DNA of 64,000 bases from Rhyacichthys aspro (taxonomy: Eukaryota; Chordata; Actinopteri; Gobiiformes; Rhyacichthyidae). Shown piece after piece: positions 1 to 10,622 of the stretch. The stretch lies in the NCBI GenBank assembly GCA_036850595.1, contig CM072159.1, positions 29,497,612 to 29,561,611 on the forward strand, in the 5' to 3' direction. Below the pieces are notes generated by a model that searched no databases, was not told the origin of the DNA, and saw only the letters and a program-made list of their open reading frames with translations. The number at the start of each line of letters is the position of its first letter. The first letter of the stretch is position 1. The translations under genes and the position numbers were made by a program.

Positions 1-28
1 TTTTGCATACTGCACATTTTTGTTACGA

Positions 29-244
29 TTACTCCAAAATAAGCATCTTTCGTCTCTTGTAAAAGCGGCAGACCGTTCCATCTGCAGCGGAAGGCCTTTT
101 TATCCAAGTGGCTCCTAAATTCAGCTGGGATTCTCCATCAGACATATTGACAGCATATACAGGATGTCCAGCTAAGGGTTGGATACTCAGGGAATACTGT
201 AGTAATGCATCATAGACACTAATAAAAACACAAGCTGGAAGCAC
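29..244 (-). other. unrecognised 71-codon open frame
   Basis: This is an open frame at the left edge on the minus strand. Codon composition looks protein-like, with Trp, Cys and a basic C-terminal end (residues KRRK), and a possible AG acceptor (TACTACAG) lies inside it. It begins at a GTG rather than an ATG, with an in-frame stop four codons upstream. I recognise no family. It could be a terminal exon of a gene, a decayed repeat frame or chance. No donor, poly(A) signal or partner exon could be tied to it inside the window. Confidence 0.15.
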
Positions 245-919
245 TGACAGTGTTCAGTGGAAAACAGCAGCTCGTCAAAACAGACAAGGGTTCATGATTC
301 ATCTTTGTGTGTTTACTTTTAGCAAACGGTGTAAATGCAAATGAGCAGAAGAAGAAACCAACCATTCATGTGATTAATCTGGAGGGTAACAATTTCCATC
401 AGAATTTATGGCATGACACATTTGCTTTTTTGGACATATTAACTTAATGACAGACAAAGTAACACCTAAACTTTTGCAACAAAAAAAAAAACTGAACGTC
501 CACGGCCACAAAAGCCACCATCTATCAGATAATTTATTGTTCCTAAAACACAAATAATTACATTTTAATTTATGTTTTCACCTTAAATGCTAAAAAGTTA
601 TAAAAAACAGTAAATTCTTATACCACACTGACATGAAATTACATTTGAGGGGAGAAAAAGTATGGGGCATGTACATAAAAATACTTGGTCAGTCAATAAA
701 TAATGTAGATCAACACCATTAGGGATATTTTTAATTTAAAAAAAGTTTCTGTTTAATCAGTTTCAAGCAACGCTGGATTAATTGTGGGGGTCACACGTTT
801 TCAAAGGCATCTCCTCATAACGCTGTATGTGTATTTACTGTGGAGCTGCTGATGATAAGGTTATGCAAACTCCACTCAGTCAGCTGTTGCTTGAGCGTGA
901 GTGTGGTGTGGGTTGCAGT
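245..919. other. A+T-rich stretch, no gene seen
   Basis: I see no exon, RNA gene or repeat family here, only short poly(A) runs and A+T-rich sequence. Confidence 0.5.
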
Positions 920-1194
920 GGGCTGCTTTGGGCTGCGGTGGTGGGCTGCTGTGGGCTGCGGTGGTGGGCTGCTTTGGGCTGTGGTGGTGGGCTGCTGTGG
1001 GCTGTGGTGGTGGGCTGCTGTGGGCTGTGGTGGTGGGCTGCGGTGGTGGGCTGCTGTGGGCTGCGGTGGTGGGCTGCTGTGGGCTGTGGTGGTGGGCTGC
1101 TGTGGGCTGTGGTGGTGGGCTGCGGTGGTGGGCTGCTGTGGGCTGTGGTGGTGGGCTGCTGTGGGCTGTGGTGGTGGGCTGCTGCGGTGGGCTC
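920..1194 (+). repeat. G-rich minisatellite, 23-bp unit with 13-bp variant
   Basis: This is a tandem array whose main unit is 23 bp, a GGGCTGCTGTGGGCTG core followed by TGGTGGT. It is interrupted twice by a 13-bp unit (GGGCTGCGGTGGT) that equals the 23-mer with 10 nt deleted. Unit variants differ mainly at a C/T after GGGCTG and a G/T in the centre. All six frames stay open through it, giving artefactual Trp/Gly/Cys-rich or His/Pro/Ser-rich translations. The G triplets every 7-10 nt on the plus strand could form G-quadruplexes. Confidence 0.9.
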
Positions 1195-3831
1195 CTGAGG
1201 GATGAGACAGACCCAGAAAAGCATTATCACCTTTCTGCCAAAGCACAAGAATTGAATGAATTATTTACGTTACACCAGGCGGACCCGCAGACAGCTCCGA
1301 GAACCAACTCCACAGGATTGAGTTAGGGAACCTGGAGGCCAGGGGCCAGCTGGGGAGCCAGGCGAAATCATTGGGGATCCTGAGGTAACGAGCTCGGGGA
1401 AATTAAATGACAAAAAAACAGAAAAGAGGTGTGTGATCAGGGGAACGAAGCTCACATTCATACACAGATTCAAAAAGGCTTGTGTGTGAACGTGCATGCA
1501 TTTACCAGGACTATCACACGCTCACACATTACCAAAGCAATAAATCCTCTCAGGAATACACATTTACAAGCCCCGTCTCTGATTTACGCACCTTTCCTGT
1601 GAACACACGCCTGAAACACACAAGAACAAATCTAAGAATACATATAAGAAGTGGCGCACACACTTCTGCACACACCCCACTATCATCAATCTCCTGCATC
1701 AGAGCCGCTCGCCCCATGAGTCCGGGCTCTGTTTTTGGCTCTGTCTCCATGCAGGTAGGAGGTCTCCTGATACTCACCACTGGGGCAGAAAACTCCACAT
1801 TAATGCAACATACTCCCCCATTAAGGAGCCTAGATGTGCTTCTGTTCCTTCTCCACAGCTTCACAGTCCACCTTTGAAACCCGGGCCGGTCGCTGCGTGA
1901 AGAACTCCTGCACCTCTAAGACTGATGGTGAATCACAGCCAGCTCTCTCTGAATAAGACATTACATGGATTGTTTGTGACTGTGTTGTGTTGTCTTACAA
2001 ACACAGACTGACTCACAAGCTGCTGGAAGAATATACTATGTTTTATGACCACACTCGATTTCCCGATGGGAATTTGGAGGGGTTCCTTTTTTTCTTTTGC
2101 ACACTGGCCTATCTTCAAAGCTCTCGCAGCCAAAACAAACATCAGTGATTCAAACAGGGGGCACAAACAGGGGCTTGCACACTTTTCTTTTGAAGCCAGA
2201 CTCTACTGATAACCTATCAAGCCTTTCACTAACAGCTTAGATCCTTAAGCCAGTCTTGAAAATGAAGTAAGGCAGGCCACAAACGCCACGATTTTCTGAT
2301 TAATTTTAGCCTTAATTCTTGTTTTATGACAGTCTTTGAATATCCCAAGACTTTTTTGTGGTGATATGCCTTATCCAATCTGATCAGTTTGTAGTTACTT
2401 TGCTTTAAAATTGTAAATATCCTCCATGCTCATTATTTCTGATGAAAAATCCTTGTCACATGGAATAAAAAAAAAAAAAAAAGCAACTTTAAGACAATTC
2501 TAAAAACCGCTGTTTAGTTTTGCACAATACACAAGGATGACTTTACAAACAGCAGCACAGATGCATTATCCAAGAAGAAAACAAATTAAGGTAAAAAAAA
2601 AATGTGATGTGTAACTTAAACTAATGAAGTTGAAGAATGAAGAAAGTCAATCCTCAGTCGTGCAGAAAACACTGACAGATAGTTTGTTAGATTTGTTTAT
2701 TTCTATGTTGTTCTTCTATCTTTATATGTCATAGTTTAAATATTACCATAATTTGTCTTTATCAGTTAATTTAAAGTTAATTTTGTGAATGTGAAAATAG
2801 AGTTTCTTTTGTAAGAAAACGTATTCCATTAAACTGATTAATTAATTCTATATTTATTTTTAAATAAAAGAAAAACAAAACTCTTATAGACTCTTTATGC
2901 CTGCGTGCAACAAATACAGTTTATTGATATTCTGGTCTGTGTAAGAAATTACTTGATGTGGTCTTTGGTTCTTAATGCAATTTAATACTACGGCACTAAA
3001 CCTTTAATTTTTATTATTTTAACCCATTGTATTTGCTGCATTGTATTTACCACTGTTTGAGATAATCCCAAACACTTCTGAAATGTCAATAAAAGACCAA
3101 AGCTGTATTTTATGTCAGTGATTCCTCTTAAATCTCCACAATTAAAACAGTTGAAACTTTCTAATACATAAAAGCATAGTGTTAAACTCTGGGCAGGTGT
3201 TCACCGAGTCCAGCCCCCTGTGCGCTGCGTTCAAAGACGCTCGGCTCAGATGAAGAGCGTCCAGAGGAAACGGGGTCGTGAGTAGTTAAGGCTGGAGAAC
3301 AGGGCTGGCACTTTGTTCTCCAGCTGGGGCCTCGTCCCGCTTTCAGGACTATTCCCAGATCTGCTCCACCGTCTCCACTGCTCTGGTCTGTCGAAGAACT
3401 AAGAACACGATAAACTTTCTTTACAAATGTATGAGAAACTTCAGTGGCATCATGTGTAATGGGAATATTATGTTTTTAATGACAAAAAGAGATACTTTGA
3501 GATAGTCAATAAAGTATTTTATGCAAATTGACTCTTACCTGTAATGTATATTTTACGATGAAAAGGTTAATCAAGTTAATTGGGTCCTTGGAGAAGATGT
3601 GTAATTCTGTGATTTTAGAAGAATGGTCGTGTGGTTCCTCAAGACTTAGAAGTAAAAAAAAGAATAGCCTACAATATAATGTACTATAAATTTACTTAAT
3701 TATTACATTAAATATATGTACTATCTTTCAATGTAACAATAATATACTTAAAATATACAACATTTTAATATACTTGTCCTTTTATAGTGCTTGAGTGTTT
3801 TTAAAGCAAGTGCACTTATTTGTTGTAACTC
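1195..3831. other. intergenic, no gene seen
   Basis: The sequence is mostly A+T-rich. The segment 1260-1400 is GC-richer and without a recognisable exon, and 3190-3410 is a GC-richer patch that could be a regulatory element. No repeat family was recognised. Confidence 0.4.
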
Positions 3832-4130
3832 TTAAAGCCACGCTGTGTAACTTTCCTCCAGTAGAGGGCGCAGACCCCTCGGCAGACTCTGTTGTTACAG
3901 CAGAGCCATATTTACAGACGGTGTTAGTTTTTTGTTTTAGTGTATTTTGTACAAGGGTCTAGTGTATTGGCCTTTTTCTGCTCCCTCTATTTCAGCCTTA
4001 AAGCACGTCACTCACATCATTTCTTGCAGTAAGTCCTCGTCCCGGGACAGGATAGTTGAGGGTACTGTACCAGCGAGATAGACATAATTCTACTGATTTC
4101 ATGTTTAAGCACCATTAAATTTATTCAGAT
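3832..4130 (+). mobile_element. MITE family copy 1 (3' end missing)
   Basis: It starts with TTAAAGCCACGCTGTGTAAC, matching the 5' terminus shared by the copies at 13944, 18570 and 46618. The AGTAGAGGGCGCAG block, a GTATTGGCC block and the segment TCTACTGATTTCATG shared with the other copies follow. The 3' inverted terminus seen in the copies near 13.95 kb and 18.7 kb is absent. Flanking A+T-rich sequence with repeated TACTTAAGT-like motifs may be an older repeat into which this copy inserted. No open reading frame is carried, so it is a non-autonomous element. Confidence 0.7.
3858..3873 (+). promoter_or_regulatory. CTCF-like motif inside MITE copy 1
   Basis: CCAGTAGAGGGCGCAG fits the CTCF core consensus CCASYAGRKGGCRS. 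It occupies the same place in the element as the motifs at 14318, 18597 and 46646. Confidence 0.45.
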
Positions 4131-4789
4131 AAACATTAAATATTGCTTATTCATGCCTTCTTAAGTGTATTTAAGTGGGTACTAATGGCGGACCAAAAAA
4201 GCACAGTCAAGTGTACTTTGGTGTGTCTTAAGTTAAGCTAATCATACATTATTAGTGTATTAAGTATGGCAATAGTACTTCAAAATAGCACACTTCTAAT
4301 CTCAAGCACACATAATTTAGTATATTTTAGCATTCTTTTTGGTCATAAATGTCTCTAACACGAAATGCTCTTAAATCAAATTATAGTTTCTCTTGTGCAA
4401 AACTTTTTAAAGACCTTTAAGACTGCAGTTTTATGCAGAACGTGTGCTATTGTTTGCAGATATATTGTGGTAATTGCAGGCATCAAGACTTGAGTGATCA
4501 GTAGAACATCTGTAACAATTGATAAATAGGTACAGTATTCTCGATTGTACTGTTTTCATCTGTAGACGAACACAAAACAGTATAAAACATGTGTTGGACA
4601 GTCTCTTGTTGGAAGCAGGACGCTATGTTCTGTTCATGCACGTTTCAAAATGATTATAAACACTAGTGTACTATTTTGCAATGGGTTATACGTGTTAGGT
4701 TTTACTTTTAGCTCGAGCAATGGCTTCTCAATTTGTAAGTTTCATATATTAACTGTTAGAAATAGTGTATAAAGAATGGCTCTGTAGTT
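4131..4789. other. intergenic, no gene seen
   Basis: A+T-rich sequence with scattered TTAAGTGTA/TAAGTACACTT-like words, perhaps from an old repeat interrupted by the preceding MITE. No exon was seen. Confidence 0.4.
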
Positions 4790-5960
4790 TTCTTCACTTT
4801 ATCATTCCTGAAGTCATCCAGTTAATGTAGGTCCCAGAGTGAGCCTGAGTCCGGCTGCAGAGCAGGACGGAGCCGCTGCTACAACTCAGGCATTTTGTTG
4901 AGTACAGCTGAGTCTCCGTCCTGCTTTCAGCCTTATTCCCAGACCAGGCCTGCCTACTCGCTGCACTCCCTGCCTGCCTATGATTTGTGGAGCCCACTGG
5001 GGAAGAAGGTAGCTCTCCCATAGGTTAAAATCTGCAAACAATGAGCCCTGTGTCCGTGACGGATGGCCTACATCCCTCCCCATTTGTCTGCGCTTTATCC
5101 CCATCTCTGAATCAATTGTTAAACCCCAAAGTTTGCTTAACATGCAGTCCCTGCGTTCCTGCAGAAAAAAGGCGGAGGGAGCAGAAAATAGAGGCGAGGA
5201 TGAGAACGGCATCGAGAAAGAGATCAATGTTGTCCCGAAGTGGAAGAGTGGATGAGAGGGACTTTCAGCGTGACTTTCAGGGTCCTAATTAGGGACAGGA
5301 CAGCCAGCTACCTCTCTCTGTGACATTTAGCTGGACATACTTGATAAATGTCACACTGCTGGATACAGCCACGACAAATGGATGCATCAACAACGGCTTA
5401 ATAACCTTTACTGATAGTCCTGCCAGGAATTCAAATTCTTTATATGCTCTGCCTTGCATCCCTAAAACCCTGGGCCCTAATCATCGGCGCTGTGTGCAGA
5501 GTGTGGAGGCGTCTGTGTGTGTTTGTGTTTGTGTGGATTCACCAAATGAAGTGCTGTCGGCTGTAAGTAAGAGCGTGCGTCTCCGTGCGCGGACGCCCAC
5601 ATCGGGCCCCGGTGCCAAATGATGTTGGCCGGGATAGCGCCAGTGAGAGGGAGACCTTTGTAAGCAATCAAAGGAAATGGAGAGCTGTAGACCTTCCCTC
5701 GTATCTTTCCCAACTTGTCTCTCTGCTCGACATGGAGGAGCTAACTGAATTAATCAACTCCCAAGACATTAACAATCGCAGAAGAAGAGGCAGAACATTG
5801 AGCCTTTTCCCAGTAATAAGATCATTCAGGAAATAAATGTCACACTCATAATGTGTATACAAGGCGTTTATAATGAAATCATTATAAGTGGAGCAAACAA
5901 TGTTAGAGAGTCCCTCGGTGGTGTTTTTAGGACTTATAACCAACGAGCCTGTCACTTTTC
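4790..5960. promoter_or_regulatory. candidate conserved non-coding cluster
   Basis: GC content rises and repeats are absent over about 1.2 kb. Several short open frames on both strands lack consistent splice partners. The end of the block carries a homeodomain-type inverted repeat (5868-5887). This is the signature expected of developmental enhancers near brain genes such as tafa5, but conservation was not tested. Confidence 0.25.
5868..5887. promoter_or_regulatory. perfect 9-bp inverted repeat, homeodomain-like
   Basis: TTATAATGA, spacer AA, TCATTATAA: two perfect 9-bp arms each containing a TAAT core, an arrangement typical of paired homeodomain binding. Confidence 0.4.
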
Positions 5961-7199
5961 ACTCGGTTACTCCATTTTTAATGAAGAACATCGCTAAACT
6001 CGGCCTGTGTCTCAGTCTCTGGAAATGTTTGGGTCCCATTTGGAAGTTGTAATTAGTGTCAGATGAGAAGGGACATACTAACTCTAGATTTGATGAGTTA
6101 TAAATGTTGGTGTCATCGTCGGGACAGTCTTGATTGAAATGACAATAACATGACGTATCCGGGCCATGAAAACAAGTAAAGAACAGTCTCTCATCTGGTC
6201 AATTATTAAAAGATAAAAGCGGTTCTATATTTGTAGAGATACTTTTGCAAATAAACATTTTCCAATTCATTTGTAAATAATATTCCTGTCCTCCCAGGGA
6301 TAAAAAATAATCTGTTTTTTGGAGGTGCAAAGAAAGAAAGTGTGCACGGCTCAGTAAACAGAAACAATAAACTCTTTGCACACTGTTTGTGACTTGCAAT
6401 TTTTGTTATTATTATTATTGATTTACCTCATAATTCCTGGAACAATAAAGACCGAGATAAAATAGGAAATGTTTACTCCTGGGCCTTAATCATCAACTTG
6501 TCCTGAACTATAGTTTGTATATAGTTTACATTTACATTTACTCTGTCCACAACTAAACTGCAACTCTATCATGTTTAGAAAACCATAATAAATATTCACA
6601 CAGTGCAGTCAAACCTAAATGGAAGACGGGACAGTAAATAAGAATCATATCAAGGGTGATCTCAATTGGCATCTTGGACCTTTTTAGCATTCATAAAATG
6701 ATTTGATTTGTGCTTGTAGGAACTAGCTTTGACAAAATAAACTGCAATCTCAACGGGACTATCCCATTTTTAAAGTAAGTTTAAAAAATTTAAGATTATA
6801 GGTCCAGTTTATGTAGTGTATACATATCACAATTGAAACAAATGTCTATGGCTCAAAATTCAACATTCATCAAACAAACTGTGGATAAAAGATAAGTTGA
6901 ACACACTCCTAAAAACTTCAAAATCTTTCTTAGTGTTATTTTAGCTCATCTTAAGAAATGCTGATTGAATATGGATGAGCCCAAACAAAAATACTTTACA
7001 AAAATATCTGTGTAAGTATGAACTTGGCCTAAGTGTGCACCCTAAACCCTTTAAGTCTTTTATTTCCCTGCTCTTCTTTTGTGATAATTTTGCTTAGGCC
7101 AGTGATTATATTTAAAAGAACAAACCCCAAATGGACAGGCTCTTCTTTTGAAGTCTGCCTTTGATATGGAGAATACATACATAGAGTTATATTTATGCT
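5961..7199. other. intergenic, no gene seen
   Basis: A+T-rich, with a short ATT microsatellite near 6404-6419. No exon or element recognised. Confidence 0.4.
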
Positions 7200-8060
7200 C
7201 ACGAAAAAGCATTTATCTGATTAAATTAATTGTCTAAATATATACGCTGTGGTTTGCTGCAGATTCTTTCATGTGCGACGTGCTCTCCTCGGACCCGGAG
7301 CTCCTGAGTGATTATGTGTTAGCGTGCTCGTAGCGCACACCTGCTTATGCACACGTGTGTGTACGTGTGTGGAGCATGTTTGAAATCATGCAACCTTAGC
7401 TGCTGTGTGGTGGCTAATTGCCTCTCCTGAGGAATAATTAGGTGACAAAAGCAAACGTAATGGTGCCTCGGCTCCGGGAAAAGATATATGTTGCATGTTG
7501 TGTGCGCTGTCGTTTGTTTGCAGTAAAAATTCTGCCGGTGGTAAAGATAGGAGGACAGCAGAGGCCGTGCATTTGGAGGCCAAAACCTGGAGAAACAAAG
7601 ATGGTGCAACAATTAATTACGGCTAATTAGATGTATCCGTTATATTTACTGGGCCAACGATAAATCAAACGGCCCGAGCTATTTTTGTCCTAAAAGACTT
7701 GTAACTAAGAGGCAGCGAGCGTGTGTGTGTGAATATGCAGATGAGTGTGTTTTTCCGTGGTTTGTGTTTACGGCTGTCACTTTGTGCCCGCCGTGTGTGT
7801 GTCTTTGTGTAAATTGCTATTTACTGTTTGCTTTCCAGGTGTTGGGAGCTGGGTCGCCGCGGACTCCCTCCTCTTAGATTAATAATCCATTAGTAATCCA
7901 TTTTACTAATGAGCACTCAGCGGAGAGTCGGGACCGAGGAGGGACACGGAGACGGTCAAGGGAAGCCAAGTGCATAATTAATGTCTCGGCCAATCACATG
8001 CGCTCCCTCCAAGAATGAGATGTCACCTGTCCAATCAAATGCGTCTGTTACTTTATAATC
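7200..8060. promoter_or_regulatory. candidate conserved non-coding cluster
   Basis: A GC-richer block with dense homeodomain-like cores (for example AATTAATTACGGCTAATTAG near 7612-7631) and SOX-like ACAAAGATGG. It is free of recognisable repeats. Open frames here are short and unsupported by splice pairs. Confidence 0.3.
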
Positions 8061-8339
8061 TTAGAGCATTTGGGAACCAAGTAATTACCAAAGTGGCTAA
8101 AATACAGAGTAGGGTAACTTTACAGACCCTTGTGCTGTCTCAGGCCTCCTTCTGGCATTAAAATATACCTAGAATGATCATGTGGCCAGCTTTTATTTAA
8201 GATGTGAATGTGCTGAATGTAAACTGATGGATCTGGAGGAGACTCTGGTCACTTCAGTCTGAATTGAATCTCTTTAGAGGTGTGAACAAGACTGCATCCT
8301 GGCCCAAGAAATGATTAATGAAGAGTTTAATCCTGCATA

Positions 8340-8457
8340 TTTTGTGGGACAGTGGCTCAGTTTAATGCGTGAGTGCTTGTGTGTGTGAATAGGTGAGAGG
8401 AAGCTTGACGTAAAGCGAGATAGGAAGGCGCTATGTAAATGCAAACCATTACCACCT
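8340..8457 (+). mobile_element. probable tRNA-derived SINE fragment
   Basis: It opens with an A-box-like GTGGCTCAGT. It closes with GTAAAGCG...GGCGCTATGTAAATGCAAACCATTACC, resembling the 3' tail (AAAGCGCTATATAAATGCAAACCATTTACC type) common to many fish SINE/LINE families. It is diverged and has no clear poly(A). Confidence 0.45.
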
Positions 8458-9339
8458 ACAAATTAATAATACACAGCAAAATTAACTGTCTTGGTCAATA
8501 TGATAAAGGTAGTTAGAAGAGAAACACACCAATCAAAAGGAAAGGAGACAGCTAAGGGAGTCTGGGAGAAAAATAAGTAAACAAAAAACACAAAAACATG
8601 AACAAATAAGAAATAAAAACATAAAAAAGTGACTTCAAGTGGCTCTAGCAAGACACAAAACAATAAACTGCAGTCCAAAACCAGAATGTATCCAAAACCA
8701 GAGTCCAGAGCAAAACAAATACAGTAAAACAAACACAAATTGTAGTGGAAAAGTAAGGAGAAATCTTAGATTACTGCACTTCACTAAATAAATATAATGA
8801 TCTATGATGATCTTAAATGGCTCAGTGTAAAGGCCTACACTGACCTGCAATAATTTTATGATACTCTATTCAAAATTTGCTGGCTACATATCTACTAATC
8901 AGTTCTATAAAACCCCACATATATCTTGACTTGTTGATTTTTATAACAATATGTCTTATATTTTTGACTTATATAATATGTAGGATGTCTGTTGAAAATT
9001 AAATCAATTCCCACAGGCTGAAAACACTTCATAAAATGCCTATAGTGCCGTCCAACAATGTAAATATATCTGCAGCCAGCTTCTCTTTGTTTATGTGGGA
9101 GGGAGGTTAGGAGCTCTCAGCCAATCACAGTTCCTAAAGCCAAAAACCAGACTAAACCTGGATTTGACATTTAAAGAGTGGACTAGCCACAGGGGCCGTG
9201 TTTGTTGGGAAGTGTGCATATTGTGTCAAGACAAAGTGTGCAATGAACGGCACATCATTTAAATGCATTGTGGGTGGTTCATGTTTAACAAAGAGACTCC
9301 ACACACTGTTTAAGATCACACCGGGTTAAGGATTCCCCG
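8458..9339. other. intergenic, no gene seen
   Basis: A+T-rich. A CCAAT-containing GC-richer patch lies near 9090-9200. No exon recognised. Confidence 0.4.
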
Positions 9340-10115
9340 CTTCCACAGCTCCACTGATTCACTAAGTGTGTGGCTGTCACTCGGTGATGAGCGAAGCGCT
9401 GTTTGTGTGCTTTTTTTAATATAACTCCGCCGAGGATTGTGGCACCAAAAAGCTGTTACGAGGTCTGGCACATCAAAATGAGCTGGTAAACACTGAAGAA
9501 GCCTCGCGCCCGCCGCCAATCCAGCACGACTACACCAATCTGGATCCTGTGTTTCAAGCCTAAACACAAGATTTCCCCTGTGCCTCACCTGGCTTCCCGA
9601 CGGATCCTCGCTCCCCCGTTTAGCAGTCAGAACATGATGGAAGCTGACAAAGGAGCCTGTTAAAAATTGAACGGCGTAAGTGGGAGAACGTGGGAGGCGG
9701 GTCTATTGTTACCTCCACCCACATTCACGGCTGAAAAGTGACACCCTGTTCTCCTCTCGGTCCCTGCACACCTCCTCTCTCCTTGTGCGCTGGCCTCCCC
9801 GGGGGAAGCCCACATCCCGCTCATTCGATTGCCCCGCATGATGGATGTGCAGTGTGAGGAATGGGCCGTCCCGGGGGCCATGGCGTCGTTTCTGGGTTAA
9901 ACAGCATCCTATATCAAACCCATCTATACCTTTACAAGCAGGAAGCCTGTTTACTGGGCCGGGAAAGCACCGCAATCCATTTCTTGTCAGGACGTCTGGA
10001 GGATGCAACAGAAAGTTGGACAGCCGCGGCTTTGGGGAGCGTAGCGAGACGGAGACGGTGATAAATACGTCCGGTGGTTTGGGGAACGTTTTGAAGCAGA
10101 GCAGCAACACATGAC
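9340..10115. promoter_or_regulatory. candidate conserved non-coding cluster
   Basis: A 0.8 kb GC-rich island in A+T-rich surroundings, repeat-free, with CpG-containing words. Overlapping open frames on both strands (up to 133 codons) reflect GC content and show no family similarity. Confidence 0.25.
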
Positions 10116-10505
10116 TTCACAAAATGATCTCGTTCACTGCTTTAATTGACAGCAAATGAACTTAATAATTCAGTCAATTTACAGGAATAGATGTCACATA
10201 TCCTTCCACAAACAAGTTAGATGTGCCTAATTAGTTATAATTAAAGGGCCATTATATACAACTGACAATTAAGTGAGACATTATGAACTTTTATTGCAGA
10301 TTAAAATATGAGGACAGATCTTTGGACTCATAAAACTCCAACGATATTAATGGATCTTTATCAGCAGTGTAATCCTTTAACCTCTCACATTTACTTTATA
10401 CACATAATGTGTTCTTTGAGTTTGTAAAGTGTCTGGTAGTTCATATTACTTTTCTTTTAATACTGTAATTGACTGATGACAAAATAAACAAGATGACCAA
10501 AACTG

Positions 10506-10622
10506 AGATTTATTAGAGGTTTGTGTCCAGCTGAGGGAACTGTTTCAGAGAGATAGGCCTGATTCTACTGATCTAAGAACAATTAAATAATTAGGAGAAG
10601 ATACATTTTGGGCTAAAACTAA
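10506..10622 (+). mobile_element. MITE family fragment (3' part)
   Basis: It contains GTGTCCAGCTGAGGGAACTG, then TGATTCTACTGATCTAAG, and ends in GGGCTAAAAC. This is the same order of blocks as the 3' half of the copy at 13944-14360, read in the opposite orientation. The 5' half with the CTCF-like motif is missing. Confidence 0.6.

Noticed and set aside
815..1326. Five overlapping open frames of 121-143 codons
   Set aside because: All run through the 23-bp G-rich minisatellite; open frames on both strands are a by-product of the repeat.
1762..1770. AG followed by GTCTCCTGA, which would also encode Val-Ser-stop for tafa5
   Set aside because: It is on the plus strand, while tafa5 is on the minus strand, so it cannot be the terminal exon.
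9709..10110. 133-codon minus frame with overlapping plus frames
   Set aside because: Overlapping frames on both strands in a GC-rich island; no recognisable protein.
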